A stretch of DNA of 64,000 nucleotides from JBDWFY01 sp039976075 (GCA_039976075.1 JBDWFY010000013.1:1-64000); one strand, 5' to 3'. Counted from the first letter of the stretch, positions 35,626 to 45,090 are shown. Made by a program: numbers and translations. The notes: a model not told the origin generated them from the letters alone.

Positions 35626-37314
35626 ATGACGGCGGCAGCGCAACCGACTTTCAGTCAATCCAGTACGTCCCTGCTTGACAATGCTTCACAGGCGCTTCGT
35701 GCGGTCGATGAGCTGCTGGTTGTTGCCAAGTCGTCGGTCTTTCAGCTTGTCAGCGTGGATGATCGCGTAAACAGCGCGGCTCTGGAAACACACCAGCACG
35801 CCGCGCACGGTCTGGCCTGGCTGGCGACCTATGCAGAAGTTCTACGGCAAATGGAGACATACGGACGCAAGCTGGCGGACGAGGGATCCCTAGGGGACGT
35901 GGAAGTACTGCTGATCTGCATCATCTATGGCGAATATCTTGCCCAGATCCAGGGTGGCCTGCCGATGAGTCAGGGAGAATTCTTGCGTCTTACGGATCTC
36001 GACCTGACAGAAGAGACGATCAGCAAGTTTTCCCGAAATGAAGCGGTGCTTTACTTCGTTGGCAACGGCAACACAGCGGTGAACCGCGCTGCTCTGGTCG
36101 ACTTCATGCAAAAGTTGCAGGGATCAGCAATGCTTGGCCGTAGCGGGCTGGATGAAACGCTTGAGCAGATTCGCAATGAAATGCAGAGATTTGCCGAAAG
36201 CGAGGTCAAACCTCACGCTCACGAATGGCATCTGGCCAACGCATATATTCCCATGGAAGTCATCGAAAAAATGGCTGAACTCGGCGTCTTTGGCCTGACA
36301 ATACCTGAAGAGTATGGCGGGTTGGGCCTCGGCAAGGAATCCATGTGCGTGGTTTCAGAGGAACTGTCCCGGGCCTATATCGGCGTGGGATCGCTTGGAA
36401 CCCGGTCTGAGATTGCCGCAGAACTTATTCTTTGCGGCGGTACTGATGAACAAAAAGACAAATGGTTGCCATTGCTGGCTTCGGGTGAAATTCTGCCCAC
36501 AGCCGTCTTTACGGAACCAAATACCGGTTCGGATCTCGCTTCGCTCAAAAGCCGCGCCGTCCCGGAGGGCGATAGCTACAATATCACCGGCAACAAGACC
36601 TGGATTACGCACCCGGTGCGCGCCGATGTCATGACTTTGCTTGTTCGCACAAACCCTGACGAGAAGGGCTATAAGGGCCTTTCCATGTTCCTGGCGGAAA
36701 AACCTCGCGGCAGCGACGAGGATCCGTTCCCGGCCGAGGGAATGAGCGGCGGTGAGATCGAGGTGTTGGGATATCGGGGTATGAAGGAATACGAAATTGC
36801 CTTCGACAATTTTTCGGTCAAGAAAGAGAACCTGCTTGGTGGCGTAGAGGGTCAGGGCTTCAAACAGCTCATGCAAACCTTCGAGGCCGCTCGCATTCAA
36901 ACGGCGGCAAGAGCCATTGGTGTTGCTCAATCTGCCCTGGATCTTGGTTTGCAATATGCCCAGGAGCGCAATCAGTTCGGCAAGGCTCTGATCAATTTCC
37001 CCCGAATTGCCGACAAACTCGCTATAATGGCCGCAGAGATCATGGCCACGCGTCAACTGACCTATTTCTCCGCACAGGAAAAGGACTCGGGGCGGCGATG
37101 CGACGTTGAAGCGGGCATGGCCAAACTGCTTGGAGCGCGGGTGGCATGGGCTGCGGCAGACAACGCACTTCAGATACACGGCGGCAACGGTTTTGCGCAG
37201 GAATATCCAGTCTCTCGGGTGCTGTGTGATGCCCGCATCCTGAATATTTTCGAGGGAGCGGCCGAAATCCAGGCACACGTTATAGCAAGGCGGTTGCTTG
37301 AAGATCGCAATTGA
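35626..37314 (+). CDS. Acyl-CoA dehydrogenase family protein with N-terminal extension
   Basis: 562 residues; a typical acyl-CoA dehydrogenase has about 380-400. The first 180 residues are an extra helical region. The dehydrogenase part shows PEEYGGLGLGKESMCVVSEEL, FTEPNTGSDLASLKSRAV with the FAD-binding S/T segment, WITHPVRADV, and the C-terminal LQIHGGNGFAQEYPVSRVL-CDARILNIFEGAAEIQ, where the Glu of FEGAAE is the usual catalytic base. The enzyme should therefore be active on an acyl-CoA, of unknown chain. ATG 35626 follows GGAGA by 7 bases. The function of the extension is unknown. Confidence 0.9.
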   Translation: MTAAAQPTFSQSSTSLLDNASQALRAVDELLVVAKSSVFQLVSVDDRVNSAALETHQHAAHGLAWLATYAEVLRQMETYGRKLADEGSLGDVEVLLICIIYGEYLAQIQGGLPMSQGEFLRLTDLDLTEETISKFSRNEAVLYFVGNGNTAVNRAALVDFMQKLQGSAMLGRSGLDETLEQIRNEMQRFAESEVKPHAHEWHLANAYIPMEVIEKMAELGVFGLTIPEEYGGLGLGKESMCVVSEELSRAYIGVGSLGTRSEIAAELILCGGTDEQKDKWLPLLASGEILPTAVFTEPNTGSDLASLKSRAVPEGDSYNITGNKTWITHPVRADVMTLLVRTNPDEKGYKGLSMFLAEKPRGSDEDPFPAEGMSGGEIEVLGYRGMKEYEIAFDNFSVKKENLLGGVEGQGFKQLMQTFEAARIQTAARAIGVAQSALDLGLQYAQERNQFGKALINFPRIADKLAIMAAEIMATRQLTYFSAQEKDSGRRCDVEAGMAKLLGARVAWAAADNALQIHGGNGFAQEYPVSRVLCDARILNIFEGAAEIQAHVIARRLLEDRN

Positions 37315-37328
37315 GCTGGAGCATGTGA

Positions 37329-38378
37329 ATGCCCAATCGTTTTCTGACAATTGGGGCGATGATTATGACCATCCTTGGCGTGAGTTTTGCTGATCCAATT
37401 CGTGCCGACGGCCTTTCCACCTGCGTTCTGGATCCGACTGCCAGCGCACTCAAGTTGGTGCCGGTGGGAAGCCTGTCTGGGAAAGACCTTCCGGAGCACG
37501 CCAGAATCCCGGAACTCTCAGGGCTGACGGTCGCAACCGAGCCAGGTGGTCAAACGACATTTTGGACCCTGAGCAATGAGAAGAAAAAACTCTATCCGAT
37601 AAGCATCCCCGGGTTGAGTGATAAAGTGGACGTTGCACAGGTCCCGATCGCGTTGAAGCCTAAAAAATATGCGAAAGAACTGGAAGGACTGACGTTCGTC
37701 CCTGCCAGCGCGAGTGATCCGGCCGGAATAGTTCTCATCAGCGAAAAGCTGAAAAAAGGGGGTGCTGTACTTCGCGCCGACTTCAACGGCGCGCTAACCG
37801 ATAAACCACGTTATCTGTCTGAGATGAAAGGATATGACACTATTGTCGATCCTTCGGAACAGTCAGGCCAAACACTTGCCGATTATTTTCAATCCTCAGA
37901 TTCCAACGATGGTCTTGAGGGCATCACCTATAGACCGGATCGCAACGTTTTTTACCTCTTGAAGGAAAAATCACCGGCGATCCTGATTGAGGTTGATGGC
38001 GATCTTGAATCCGTCTTGTCGATGACTGTTTTGAACTGCGGCTCCTACAAAAAAGCGTGTGCCGGAGAAGCACCCTTCCCTTCCACTTTGCCAGGTTCGG
38101 ATAAAGTTCTCGACTTTTCCGGTCTCACTTACGATCCGGATCGCCAAAAACTCTGGATTGTCAGCGACACCGGGCGCAGTATTTTCCTGTATGACCCGGA
38201 AGAGCGCACTGCTGGTGCATTTCCGCTGAAAATCGCAGGTCAGTGTGTTGAAAAGGCCGAAGGCATTGCCTTTCTGCCCAGGTCGGCCACGCGGCTTCAG
38301 GATGCACTCTTGGTGGTCAACGATCAGGAAAAAATCAGTGACAACCTTCTTGCGGCCTATTGGATCATGCCCTTATGA
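37329..38378 (+). CDS. Exported SdiA-regulated-like / esterase-like beta-propeller protein
   Basis: 349 residues. Signal peptide at about 1-26 (MTILGVSFADPIRADG), then a repeating pattern of beta strands: IPELSGLTVATEPGGQTTFWTL, AKELEGLTFVPASA, NDGLEGITYRPDRNVFYLL, VLDFSGLTYDPDRQKLWIV and VEKAEGIAFLPRS. The repeated E/D-[FL]-[ES]-G-[LI]-[TA]-[YF] blades recall SdiA-regulated or phytase-like propellers. The ATG follows GGAGCATG. It is 14 bases after the acyl-CoA dehydrogenase gene, so they may be co-transcribed. The function is unknown. Confidence 0.7.
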   Translation: MPNRFLTIGAMIMTILGVSFADPIRADGLSTCVLDPTASALKLVPVGSLSGKDLPEHARIPELSGLTVATEPGGQTTFWTLSNEKKKLYPISIPGLSDKVDVAQVPIALKPKKYAKELEGLTFVPASASDPAGIVLISEKLKKGGAVLRADFNGALTDKPRYLSEMKGYDTIVDPSEQSGQTLADYFQSSDSNDGLEGITYRPDRNVFYLLKEKSPAILIEVDGDLESVLSMTVLNCGSYKKACAGEAPFPSTLPGSDKVLDFSGLTYDPDRQKLWIVSDTGRSIFLYDPEERTAGAFPLKIAGQCVEKAEGIAFLPRSATRLQDALLVVNDQEKISDNLLAAYWIMPL

Positions 38379-38418
38379 GGGCAATCCGGAATAATCCTCC
38401 TCACTGTTGAACCTTTCA

Positions 38419-38444
38419 TCACACGGGCGCGTCTGATCGTGTGA
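38419..38444 (+). other. Inverted repeat in leader region
   Basis: TCACACG (38419-38425) pairs perfectly with CGTGTGA (38438-38444) across a 12-base loop. It lies in the 230-base region before the small secreted gene. No T-run follows. Confidence 0.45.
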
Positions 38445-38562
38445 GGCCAATTGCGGCCTTCGGTGCACGGTTAAAAATCTGCGTTCACAACCGAGTTGCA
38501 CCGTCCTCGCTGACAAGAAGGCACACAGTAATGCGTCACTGCCAGCTTGTTCAGTTGAAAGC

Positions 38563-38593
38563 GAGCACCCCTTCAATTGCCGAAGGGGTGCTC
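38563..38593 (+). promoter_or_regulatory. Strong hairpin just before the ribosome-binding site of the small secreted gene
   Basis: GAGCACCCCTTC (38563-38574) and its exact complement (38582-38593) form a 12-bp stem with a 7-base loop. It ends 17 bases before the ATG at 38611 and has no following T-run, so it is more likely a leader-RNA structure or mRNA stabiliser than a terminator. Confidence 0.55.
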
Positions 38594-38610
38594 ATCAACA
38601 GGAGCGAAAG

Positions 38611-38829
38611 ATGAGACACCTAATATCACTAGCCATACTCGCGAGTCTGACCGGCCTCACAATGACCGGTTCAGCATCCGCCTGCCCCAATGGGTACAAA
38701 CGTGTCAACTGGCAGCATTCGGGCAACTGGATCTGCGTCTTTGATACCGGGATTGACACAATCGCCGCCCCGTCCAAGCCGGACTATCCAAACAAGGCTA
38801 AACTCAAAGTCAAAGCCAAGCGCCGTTAG
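38611..38829 (+). CDS. Small exported protein of unknown function
   Basis: 72 residues. A clear signal peptide (about 1-24: MRHLISLAILASLTGLTMTG then SASA) leaves a mature peptide of about 48 residues starting CPNGYKRVNWQHSGNWICVF. It has two Cys that could form a disulfide and a basic tail (KLKVKAKRR). ATG is preceded by CAGGAGCGAAAG, a strong ribosome-binding site. No family recognised. The two upstream hairpins suggest a structured leader. Confidence 0.7.
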   Translation: MRHLISLAILASLTGLTMTGSASACPNGYKRVNWQHSGNWICVFDTGIDTIAAPSKPDYPNKAKLKVKAKRR

Positions 38830-38847
38830 TCCGGCCCGATAGATCGC

Positions 38848-38886
38848 CCACATCCCGGTCTTGTGGCTGCTAGATCCGGGATGTGG
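38848..38886. terminator. Inverted repeat between convergent genes, possible terminator
   Basis: CCACATCCCGG at 38848-38858 and its exact complement at 38876-38886 flank a 17-base loop, between the stops of the small secreted gene and thpR. There is no T-run on either side, so factor-independent termination is doubtful. Confidence 0.45.
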
Positions 38887-38897
38887 AGCCTGTAGGT

Positions 38898-39434
38898 TCA
38901 GGCTGCCAGCGGATAGGCTTCTTCGACCAGATAGGGTCCGCCCCCGATAGACGCTTTGGCCGAGAATAGAACGAACCGGCCTGCGACATAGCCCGGTGCG
39001 TTGAATTCCCCGCGCTGGGACAACCAGTCTGCGACCTCTATCGACGTCGTTCCCCGTAAGCGAGCCAAAGTAATGTGCGGTGTATATTTGCGTCTTTCGG
39101 GTGGTAATCCAAGCCTTTGCAGTATTCGTTCCAGTTCGGCCTGCAACTCGGAAAGCGCCTGGTTATGTTCAATTTTTGCAATCAGACAGTGGGGTCTGTT
39201 TCCCCCAAAAACGTCCAATCCGCGAATCTGAATTTCAATCGGATTACGGTTGACCCGCTCAAGTGCATGAGCAATTTCATCCGCAGTCCGATCATCAATG
39301 TCGCCAATGAAGCGAAGTGTGATGTGATAATTTTCGGTATCTATCCAGCGGGCGCCCCTTAGCCCACCGCGTAGTAGAGACAGCATCAGGCCTGTTTGCG
39401 AGGGAACCTCGAGGCCGGTGAAGAGCCGTGGCAT
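38898..39434 (-). CDS. thpR: RNA 2',3'-cyclic phosphodiesterase
   Basis: 178 residues of the 2H phosphoesterase family. It opens 2',3'-cyclic phosphate (and can join tRNA halves in vitro). Both catalytic H-x-T motifs are present: HITLRFIGDID at about residue 42 and HITLARLRG at about 122. The ATG at 39434 lies after AGGAGGAG, which decides it over a GTG two codons upstream. Confidence 0.93.
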   Translation of the reverse strand: MPRLFTGLEVPSQTGLMLSLLRGGLRGARWIDTENYHITLRFIGDIDDRTADEIAHALERVNRNPIEIQIRGLDVFGGNRPHCLIAKIEHNQALSELQAELERILQRLGLPPERRKYTPHITLARLRGTTSIEVADWLSQRGEFNAPGYVAGRFVLFSAKASIGGGPYLVEEAYPLAA

Positions 39435-39679
39435 GACCACTCCTCCTATCTAAACGCCGATGATCAAGTGTGGGACGAAACCGACAAAAAGAGCAACAAA
39501 ATTATTTTTACTAAATAAATTCAACAGGTTATGTTGTTGATCAATATTTGGACCGAAAATTTCCCACCCAATTCGGCACGTTCGGTGGTGGAAAACCGCC
39601 CGTTCCGAATCTCCCGGCTAAATAAAATTGGCGGCGTAGAGAACATCTGAGTCCTCACCCACATGACTTACCACTTTAT

Positions 39680-40732
39680 TTATGGCGCCGGGTTGCTGTG
39701 CAACTGCTGAATTCCGTTAATCCGAGCTTCCAGTTCTCGGGTCATCGTGACATCAACGGCGGCAATATTCGATTTGAGCTGTTTCATTGTCGTGGCGCCT
39801 ATTATCACCGACGTCACGAAGGACCTGCTGGCGGCAAATGACAAGGACATTTGACCCATGTCCAGATCGAATTCCCCAGCAAGTTCCCTGTATTTCTCGA
39901 CAGCTTCTGCCGAACCCGGCTTTTCATAGCGTTGCAGACGGTTATAGAGCGCCTTGCGGGAGCCGTTTGGCAAGGCGCCATTACGGTACTTGCCCGTCAG
40001 ATACCCTTGAGCAAGCGCTGAATAAGCAAGCAGACCGACATTTTCACGATGGGTAACTTCAGCGAGATTAACTTCAAATGTCCGATTGAGAAGAGAATAG
40101 GCATTTTGGATGGATTGAACCCGAGGTAAATCCAATGCCTGGTGCGCATTTAGATATTGCATGACCCCCCATGCGCTTTCGTTTGAAATCCCGACGTGAC
40201 GCACTTTTCCGGCATGCACCAGATCACTCAAGACTTCCAGCGTGCTGACAATAGGGTTTTCACCTTCCAGAGGATCCGGATCCGCCCAGACAGTTGGGTT
40301 ACTCCCAAATTGAGACACGTTGCGATCCGGCCAATGGACTTGATAGAGATCGATGTAATCCGTCCCAAGCCTTCTCAGGCTCTTATTGACGGCTTCTTCA
40401 ATCTGTCGACGATTGAGTTCGCCGGGGGATCCATCCTCGCGAAGCCAGGTGTTGCTCGACCGGCCCATGACTTTCGTCGCCAGGACGACATCATCTCTTT
40501 TTTTCCGCTTCTTAAGCCATGAACCGATAATCTCTTCCGTCCGTCCATGTGTTTCTGATTTAGGCGGAATTGGGTAGAGCTCGGCGGCATCGAGAAAATT
40601 GATCCCCGCTTCAAACGCGGTGTCCATCTGCTGATGACCTTCAGCCTCAGTATTTTGCTCTCCCCAGGTCATCGTACCAAGACAAAGATTGCTGACGCGC
40701 AAATCAGTGCGCCCTAAATGGCGATAGTTCAT
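39680..40732 (-). CDS. Aldo/keto reductase (Tas-like)
   Basis: 350 residues. NADP(H)-dependent TIM-barrel oxidoreductase. The tetrad is visible: Asp and Tyr in FLDAAELYPIPP, Lys in VVLATKVMGRS, His in YIDLYQVHWPDR. The long loop GSNPTVWADPDPLEGENPIV and start MNYRHLGRTDLRVS-NLCLGTMTWGEQNTE match the Tas group of E. coli. The substrate is unknown. GAGGATAACG precedes the ATG. About 240 bases downstream hold nothing recognised. Confidence 0.9.
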   Translation of the reverse strand: MNYRHLGRTDLRVSNLCLGTMTWGEQNTEAEGHQQMDTAFEAGINFLDAAELYPIPPKSETHGRTEEIIGSWLKKRKKRDDVVLATKVMGRSSNTWLREDGSPGELNRRQIEEAVNKSLRRLGTDYIDLYQVHWPDRNVSQFGSNPTVWADPDPLEGENPIVSTLEVLSDLVHAGKVRHVGISNESAWGVMQYLNAHQALDLPRVQSIQNAYSLLNRTFEVNLAEVTHRENVGLLAYSALAQGYLTGKYRNGALPNGSRKALYNRLQRYEKPGSAEAVEKYRELAGEFDLDMGQMSLSFAASRSFVTSVIIGATTMKQLKSNIAAVDVTMTRELEARINGIQQLHSNPAP

Positions 40733-40812
40733 CGTTATCCTCGACAGGTGAATACATACAGGCGGGGCATCAAATTCGACCCGTCATTTCAAGATTGAAA
40801 CGAGACGGCACG

Positions 40813-41475
40813 TTACGAAGTAGGTTCGATTTTTTCAATCAACTGCTCGACCGAAGGCAAGATCCGCTCGACGATTACATCGACCCCTTCCGCGGTGGGG
40901 TGCATGCCATCCTGCAGGTTGAGACTGGGCACGGCGGCAACGCCGTCCAGAAAGAACGGATAGTAGACGGCATCGTACTTTTCAGAGAGATCCTTAAAAA
41001 TCGGGTTGAAGGCTCCGGCATAGGTTTCGCCCAGATTGGGAGGCGCCAGCATGCCGGCAATCAACAGCTTGACGTTTCGGCCTTGAAGTTTTTTTGCGAT
41101 TTCCTCCAAAGCTGCGCGTGTCTGTTCGGGGTTGATCCCGCGGAGTGCATCGTTGGCTCCCAATTCCAGAATAACTCCGTCGGCATCCGATGGTACCGAC
41201 CAATCCAGCCGGGCAAGTCCCCCATTGGAAGTATCGCCGGACACACCCGCGTTGACGATGGTGACCTCGTGACCATTCTTTTTCAGTGCTGCTTCAAGTT
41301 TTGCAGGAAACGCATCGTTGGCAGGCAACAGATAGCCAGCGCTCAAACTGTCTCCTAGCGCCACGATTTTAACCGGGTCTGCCTGAGCAATACCGGGCCC
41401 GGTCATCCAACCAATTGCGAACATTATCCAAAGAACTTTTCCAAAGAGGCTGGACCGATCCGTATTGATACCCAT
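40813..41475 (-). CDS. Arylesterase / SGNH hydrolase (TesA-like), exported
   Basis: 220 residues. Signal peptide at about 1-32, ending near GIAQADPV. The four SGNH blocks are present: GDSLSAGY (Ser), NAGVSGDTSNGGLARL (Gly), LGANDALRG (Asn) and DGMHPTAEGV (Asp and His). These are periplasmic lipases/thioesterases/arylesterases of the TesA type. It diverges from the YbbA/YbbP-like exporter, an arrangement also seen for tesA in enterobacteria and alphaproteobacteria, which suggests a shared role in lipid or acyl release. Confidence 0.92.
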   Translation of the reverse strand: MGINTDRSSLFGKVLWIMFAIGWMTGPGIAQADPVKIVALGDSLSAGYLLPANDAFPAKLEAALKKNGHEVTIVNAGVSGDTSNGGLARLDWSVPSDADGVILELGANDALRGINPEQTRAALEEIAKKLQGRNVKLLIAGMLAPPNLGETYAGAFNPIFKDLSEKYDAVYYPFFLDGVAAVPSLNLQDGMHPTAEGVDVIVERILPSVEQLIEKIEPTS

Positions 41476-41541
41476 ATTGATCTCTTATTCCCGTTTCGGA
41501 GCGCCCGATCGACGTCTCCCGTTCACTATATAGGATCACCC

Positions 41542-42240
41542 ATGTCTAATGGACCAGTCATCCGTTTAAAAGATCTTCATCTTAGTCTTGGCGCTGGCGC
41601 TGCGCGGGTTCATATTCTCAAAGGCATCGACCTGGATATCGGGCGGGGAGAAACCGTCGGTATCGTTGGCCCATCCGGCTCCGGAAAATCCACGCTTTTG
41701 ATGGTGATGGGTGGATTGGAGAAAGCTGACCAGGGTTCCGTTGAAGTCGCCGGACAGACACTCAATGATCTCAATGAGGACCAACTCGCTCAATTTCGTG
41801 GCCGGAACATCGGCATAGTTTTTCAGTCGTTTCATCTCATTCCCAACATGACCGCTCTTGAAAATGTTGCCGTTCCGCTGGAATTGGCAGGGGAGAGCGC
41901 TGCTTTTGACAGAGCACGTGCGGAATTGCAGGCCGTCGGCCTCGGGGAACGGCTCCAGCATTATCCCGCAGCCATGTCCGGTGGAGAACAACAGCGCGTT
42001 GCAATAGCCCGCTCGCTGGTCTCGCATCCCGCCATCATCATTGCAGATGAACCCACTGGTAACCTCGATGATGCAACCGGCAAACAGATTGTCGATCTGA
42101 TGTTTGGCGCCAGTCGGGAGCGCGGAACGACGCTAGTGCTGGTGACCCACGACACCAACCTCGCCAAGCAATGCGACCGAATGGTTCGAGTCCGCTCCGG
42201 CTTGATCGAGCAGGATGCAAACGCGCTGGCGGAGGCATAA
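41542..42240 (+). CDS. ABC transporter ATP-binding protein (YbbA-like)
   Basis: 232 residues of the LolD/MacB-type ATPase group: Walker A GPSGSGKST, Q-loop VFQSFHLIPNMTALENV, signature MSGGEQQRVAIARSL, Walker B IIIADEPTGNLD and H-loop LVLVTHD. It pairs with the two-domain FtsX-type permease that follows 3 bases later and diverges from the tesA-like gene. It is probably an envelope-remodelling or lipoprotein/lipid export ATPase; the cargo is not known. Confidence 0.92.
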   Translation: MSNGPVIRLKDLHLSLGAGAARVHILKGIDLDIGRGETVGIVGPSGSGKSTLLMVMGGLEKADQGSVEVAGQTLNDLNEDQLAQFRGRNIGIVFQSFHLIPNMTALENVAVPLELAGESAAFDRARAELQAVGLGERLQHYPAAMSGGEQQRVAIARSLVSHPAIIIADEPTGNLDDATGKQIVDLMFGASRERGTTLVLVTHDTNLAKQCDRMVRVRSGLIEQDANALAEA

Positions 42241-42243
42241 AAA

Positions 42244-44829
42244 ATGCAAGCGTTTGTGGAGGAAAAGCGATCATCCGGCCCTGCGAGTCTTGGCACAGCC
42301 TTTCGGTTCGCCGGCCGGGAACTAAGAGGTGGATTCAAGGGCTTTTTTATCTTCATTGCCTGCATTGCACTGGGTGTGACGGCCATTTCGGGTGTCGCAT
42401 CCCTGTCCCGGTCTCTGACTGAGGGGTTATCAAACGAGGGACAAACAATTCTGGGGGGCGATATCGACGTTTCGCTCGTACACCGGGAAGCCGGGCCGGA
42501 AGAAGAAAGTTACTTGAGGTCCCTCGGAACTGTATCCAAGGTTGCGACCATGCGGGCTATGGCACGCATTCCGCAGACAACCGATCAGACACTGGTCGAA
42601 GTAAAGGCCGTTGACGGCGTCTACCCGCTTTACGGCGAAATGCAGCTGTCAGGGAATACCAGCCTTGCTGAACAGTTTGAAAAGGCGAATGGGATCTGGG
42701 GTGCCGTCGTCGATCCGACGTTGCTGACCCAGTTGGGAGTAAATGTAGGCGATGAGCTTTCAGTTGGGCGGATCAATGTCCGCATATCGGGACTCATCGA
42801 GCAGGAACCCGACCGACTTTCCGGCGGGATCGACTTCGGCCCCAGATTGATGCTGACCGAGACCGCCCTGAAAGATTCCGGTCTTGTTCAGCCAGGAAGT
42901 CTGGTCCGATGGCACTATCGGTTAAAGCTCGGTGACCAGGCTGCGGCGAGCCAAAGCGATGTCCGGACTGCCATACAATCCCTGAAGGATAATTATCCCA
43001 GTGCCGGATGGCGGTTGCGGTCACGCGCCAATGCAGCACCGGGACTTTCGCGCAACATTGACCGGTTTGCTCAATTCCTGACTCTGGTTGGATTGACCGC
43101 GCTGGTTGTCGGTGGCGTTGGGGTTGCCAATGCCGTCAGAGCTTTTCTTGAAACCAAATACAGCGTCATTGCTTCATTCAAGAGCGTTGGAGCGTCTGGT
43201 GATTTCGTCTTCCGCGTCTATCTCATTCAGATCATGGTACTTGCGGGGATTGGAATACTGATCGGCCTTGTCCTTGGCGCACTTATCCCCTTTGTGGCTG
43301 GGGCTTTTCTGGCCACAGTACTGCCGGTTCAGGGCGATATGTCGATATTCCCGCTCGAACTGGGATTGGGCGTGGTTTACGGATTTCTCACAGCCCTCGC
43401 CTTTGCTCTTTGGCCACTGGGCAGGGCGCACGATATCCCGGCCACGGCGCTGTTTCGAGATAGCGTCAACACGAACAGGTCCCTGCCGCGCAAACGCTAC
43501 ATTGCGCTGACTGGCCTCACCATCGTCGTGCTCGTCGGACTGGCCGTATTTCAATCCAATGACATGCGCCTCGCCCTCGTCTATGTCGGCGCCACTGTGG
43601 CTGCATTTGCACTCCTGATGGTGGTGGCGCGTCTGATCATGATTGCGGCAAAACGGATGCCGCAGGTCAAATCCACGGCGGTTCGTCTTGCAATCGCAAA
43701 TATTCATCGCCCGGGTGCGTTGACACCATCGGTTGTTCTTTCCCTCGGTCTTGGATTGACCCTGCTTGTCGCGTTGACATTGATTGACGGCAATCTCAGA
43801 GGCCAGTTGAACAGTACAGTCGCCCAGCAGGCACCCAGTTTCTTTTTTGTCGATATTCAAAACCACGAATTGCCCGAGTTTGAGAGCTTCTTGAAAGAAC
43901 AGGCACCGGAGGCGACGATACAACAGGCGCCCATGCTGCGAGGCAGGATTGTGGCTCTGAATGAAACCCCCTCGGACAAAGTGAACCCCTCTCAGGAAGC
44001 CGCTTGGGCGTTACGCGGCGATCGGGGCATTACCTACGCTGCAAAAACGCCTGATAACTCCAAACTGACCAAAGGGACATGGTGGGCCGAAGACCATACT
44101 GGAGGCAACCTAGTTTCGTTTGAACAGGAGATCGCTGAGGGACTGGGACTGGATATTGGAGATCAGGTAACTGTCAATGTCCTTGGTCGCGAAATCACGG
44201 CGACCATTGCCAATCTTCGCCAGGTGGAGTGGCAATCCCTGGCCATCAATTTCGTGATGGTTTTTTCTCCGAACACATTTGCTGGCGCACCTCACGCCCA
44301 TCTGGCTACCGTCACATGGCCGCAAAACAGTGATGAAACTCAGGAATTGGCCCTGCACAAGGCGGTGTCTGCAGCGTTTCCGACTGTCACTACGGTCCGC
44401 GTCAAGGACGCTATCAATGCCGTGAATGATTTGTTGTCGCAATTGGCCTGGGCCATTCGCGGCGCCTCCAGCATCACATTGATTGCCAGCATTCTGGTAC
44501 TGGGCGGCGCTCTTGCCGCCGGCCACCGGAACCGGATTTACGACGCGGTTGTTCTGAAAACCCTTGGGGCGACCAGAAGAAAGCTCCTCGCCGCTTATAT
44601 TATTGAATACGCCATACTTGGTCTGGCGACGGCCCTATTTGGCGTATTGGCGGGTGCAGTTGCCTCGTGGTTTGTTGTCACGCAAATCATGAACATGTCG
44701 TTTGTCTTCATGCCAATCAGTGCCATCTTGGCAGTAGGCATCGCACTGGTCCTGACGGTTGGGTTCGGACTGGTCGGCACGTGGAAAGTGCTTGGTGAAA
44801 AACCGGCACCCGTCCTGCGCAACCTCTAG
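42244..44829 (+). CDS. ABC transporter permease (YbbP-like, two FtsX domains)
   Basis: 861 residues. Ten membrane segments are predicted: one near residue 40 (FFIFIACIALGVTAIS), a periplasmic domain, three at about 280-400 (FtsX domain 1), two to three at about 415-520, a second periplasmic domain, and three at 735-850 (FtsX domain 2, SSITLIASILVLGGALAAGH). It is the partner of the YbbA-like ATPase. The family is involved in export or extraction of lipid-linked compounds; substrate unknown. Confidence 0.92.
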   Translation: MQAFVEEKRSSGPASLGTAFRFAGRELRGGFKGFFIFIACIALGVTAISGVASLSRSLTEGLSNEGQTILGGDIDVSLVHREAGPEEESYLRSLGTVSKVATMRAMARIPQTTDQTLVEVKAVDGVYPLYGEMQLSGNTSLAEQFEKANGIWGAVVDPTLLTQLGVNVGDELSVGRINVRISGLIEQEPDRLSGGIDFGPRLMLTETALKDSGLVQPGSLVRWHYRLKLGDQAAASQSDVRTAIQSLKDNYPSAGWRLRSRANAAPGLSRNIDRFAQFLTLVGLTALVVGGVGVANAVRAFLETKYSVIASFKSVGASGDFVFRVYLIQIMVLAGIGILIGLVLGALIPFVAGAFLATVLPVQGDMSIFPLELGLGVVYGFLTALAFALWPLGRAHDIPATALFRDSVNTNRSLPRKRYIALTGLTIVVLVGLAVFQSNDMRLALVYVGATVAAFALLMVVARLIMIAAKRMPQVKSTAVRLAIANIHRPGALTPSVVLSLGLGLTLLVALTLIDGNLRGQLNSTVAQQAPSFFFVDIQNHELPEFESFLKEQAPEATIQQAPMLRGRIVALNETPSDKVNPSQEAAWALRGDRGITYAAKTPDNSKLTKGTWWAEDHTGGNLVSFEQEIAEGLGLDIGDQVTVNVLGREITATIANLRQVEWQSLAINFVMVFSPNTFAGAPHAHLATVTWPQNSDETQELALHKAVSAAFPTVTTVRVKDAINAVNDLLSQLAWAIRGASSITLIASILVLGGALAAGHRNRIYDAVVLKTLGATRRKLLAAYIIEYAILGLATALFGVLAGAVASWFVVTQIMNMSFVFMPISAILAVGIALVLTVGFGLVGTWKVLGEKPAPVLRNL

Positions 44830-45090
44830 GAATTGATGCAGATTTACCACTTCTTAACGAATTATGGCTGAAAATCCCCACATATCGCGATTTCTGACCA
44901 TGGATCGTAAGGGTTGAAACGGCCGTTGTTCTTCCCTTTTTCGTTCGGAAATGGCAGAATTCACCATCAGCAGGACTGTGATTGCCCCGTTTACGAAGGC
45001 ATGTCAGATCAGGCACAAACGTTTTGGTTCCGGAACGAATTCTTATCGGTGATAATGAGTTCACCGGAAAAATATGCAGGGGAGCGCCAG

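Noticed and set aside
36355..37350. 331-codon minus-strand frame antisense to the acyl-CoA dehydrogenase
   Set aside because: Although long, it mirrors a gene with intact catalytic motifs and reads as Cys/His/Arg-rich nonsense.
43174..43923. 249-codon minus-strand frame antisense to the YbbP-like permease
   Set aside because: Shadow; hydrophilic with many His/Asp/Gln, opposite a clear multi-helix membrane protein.
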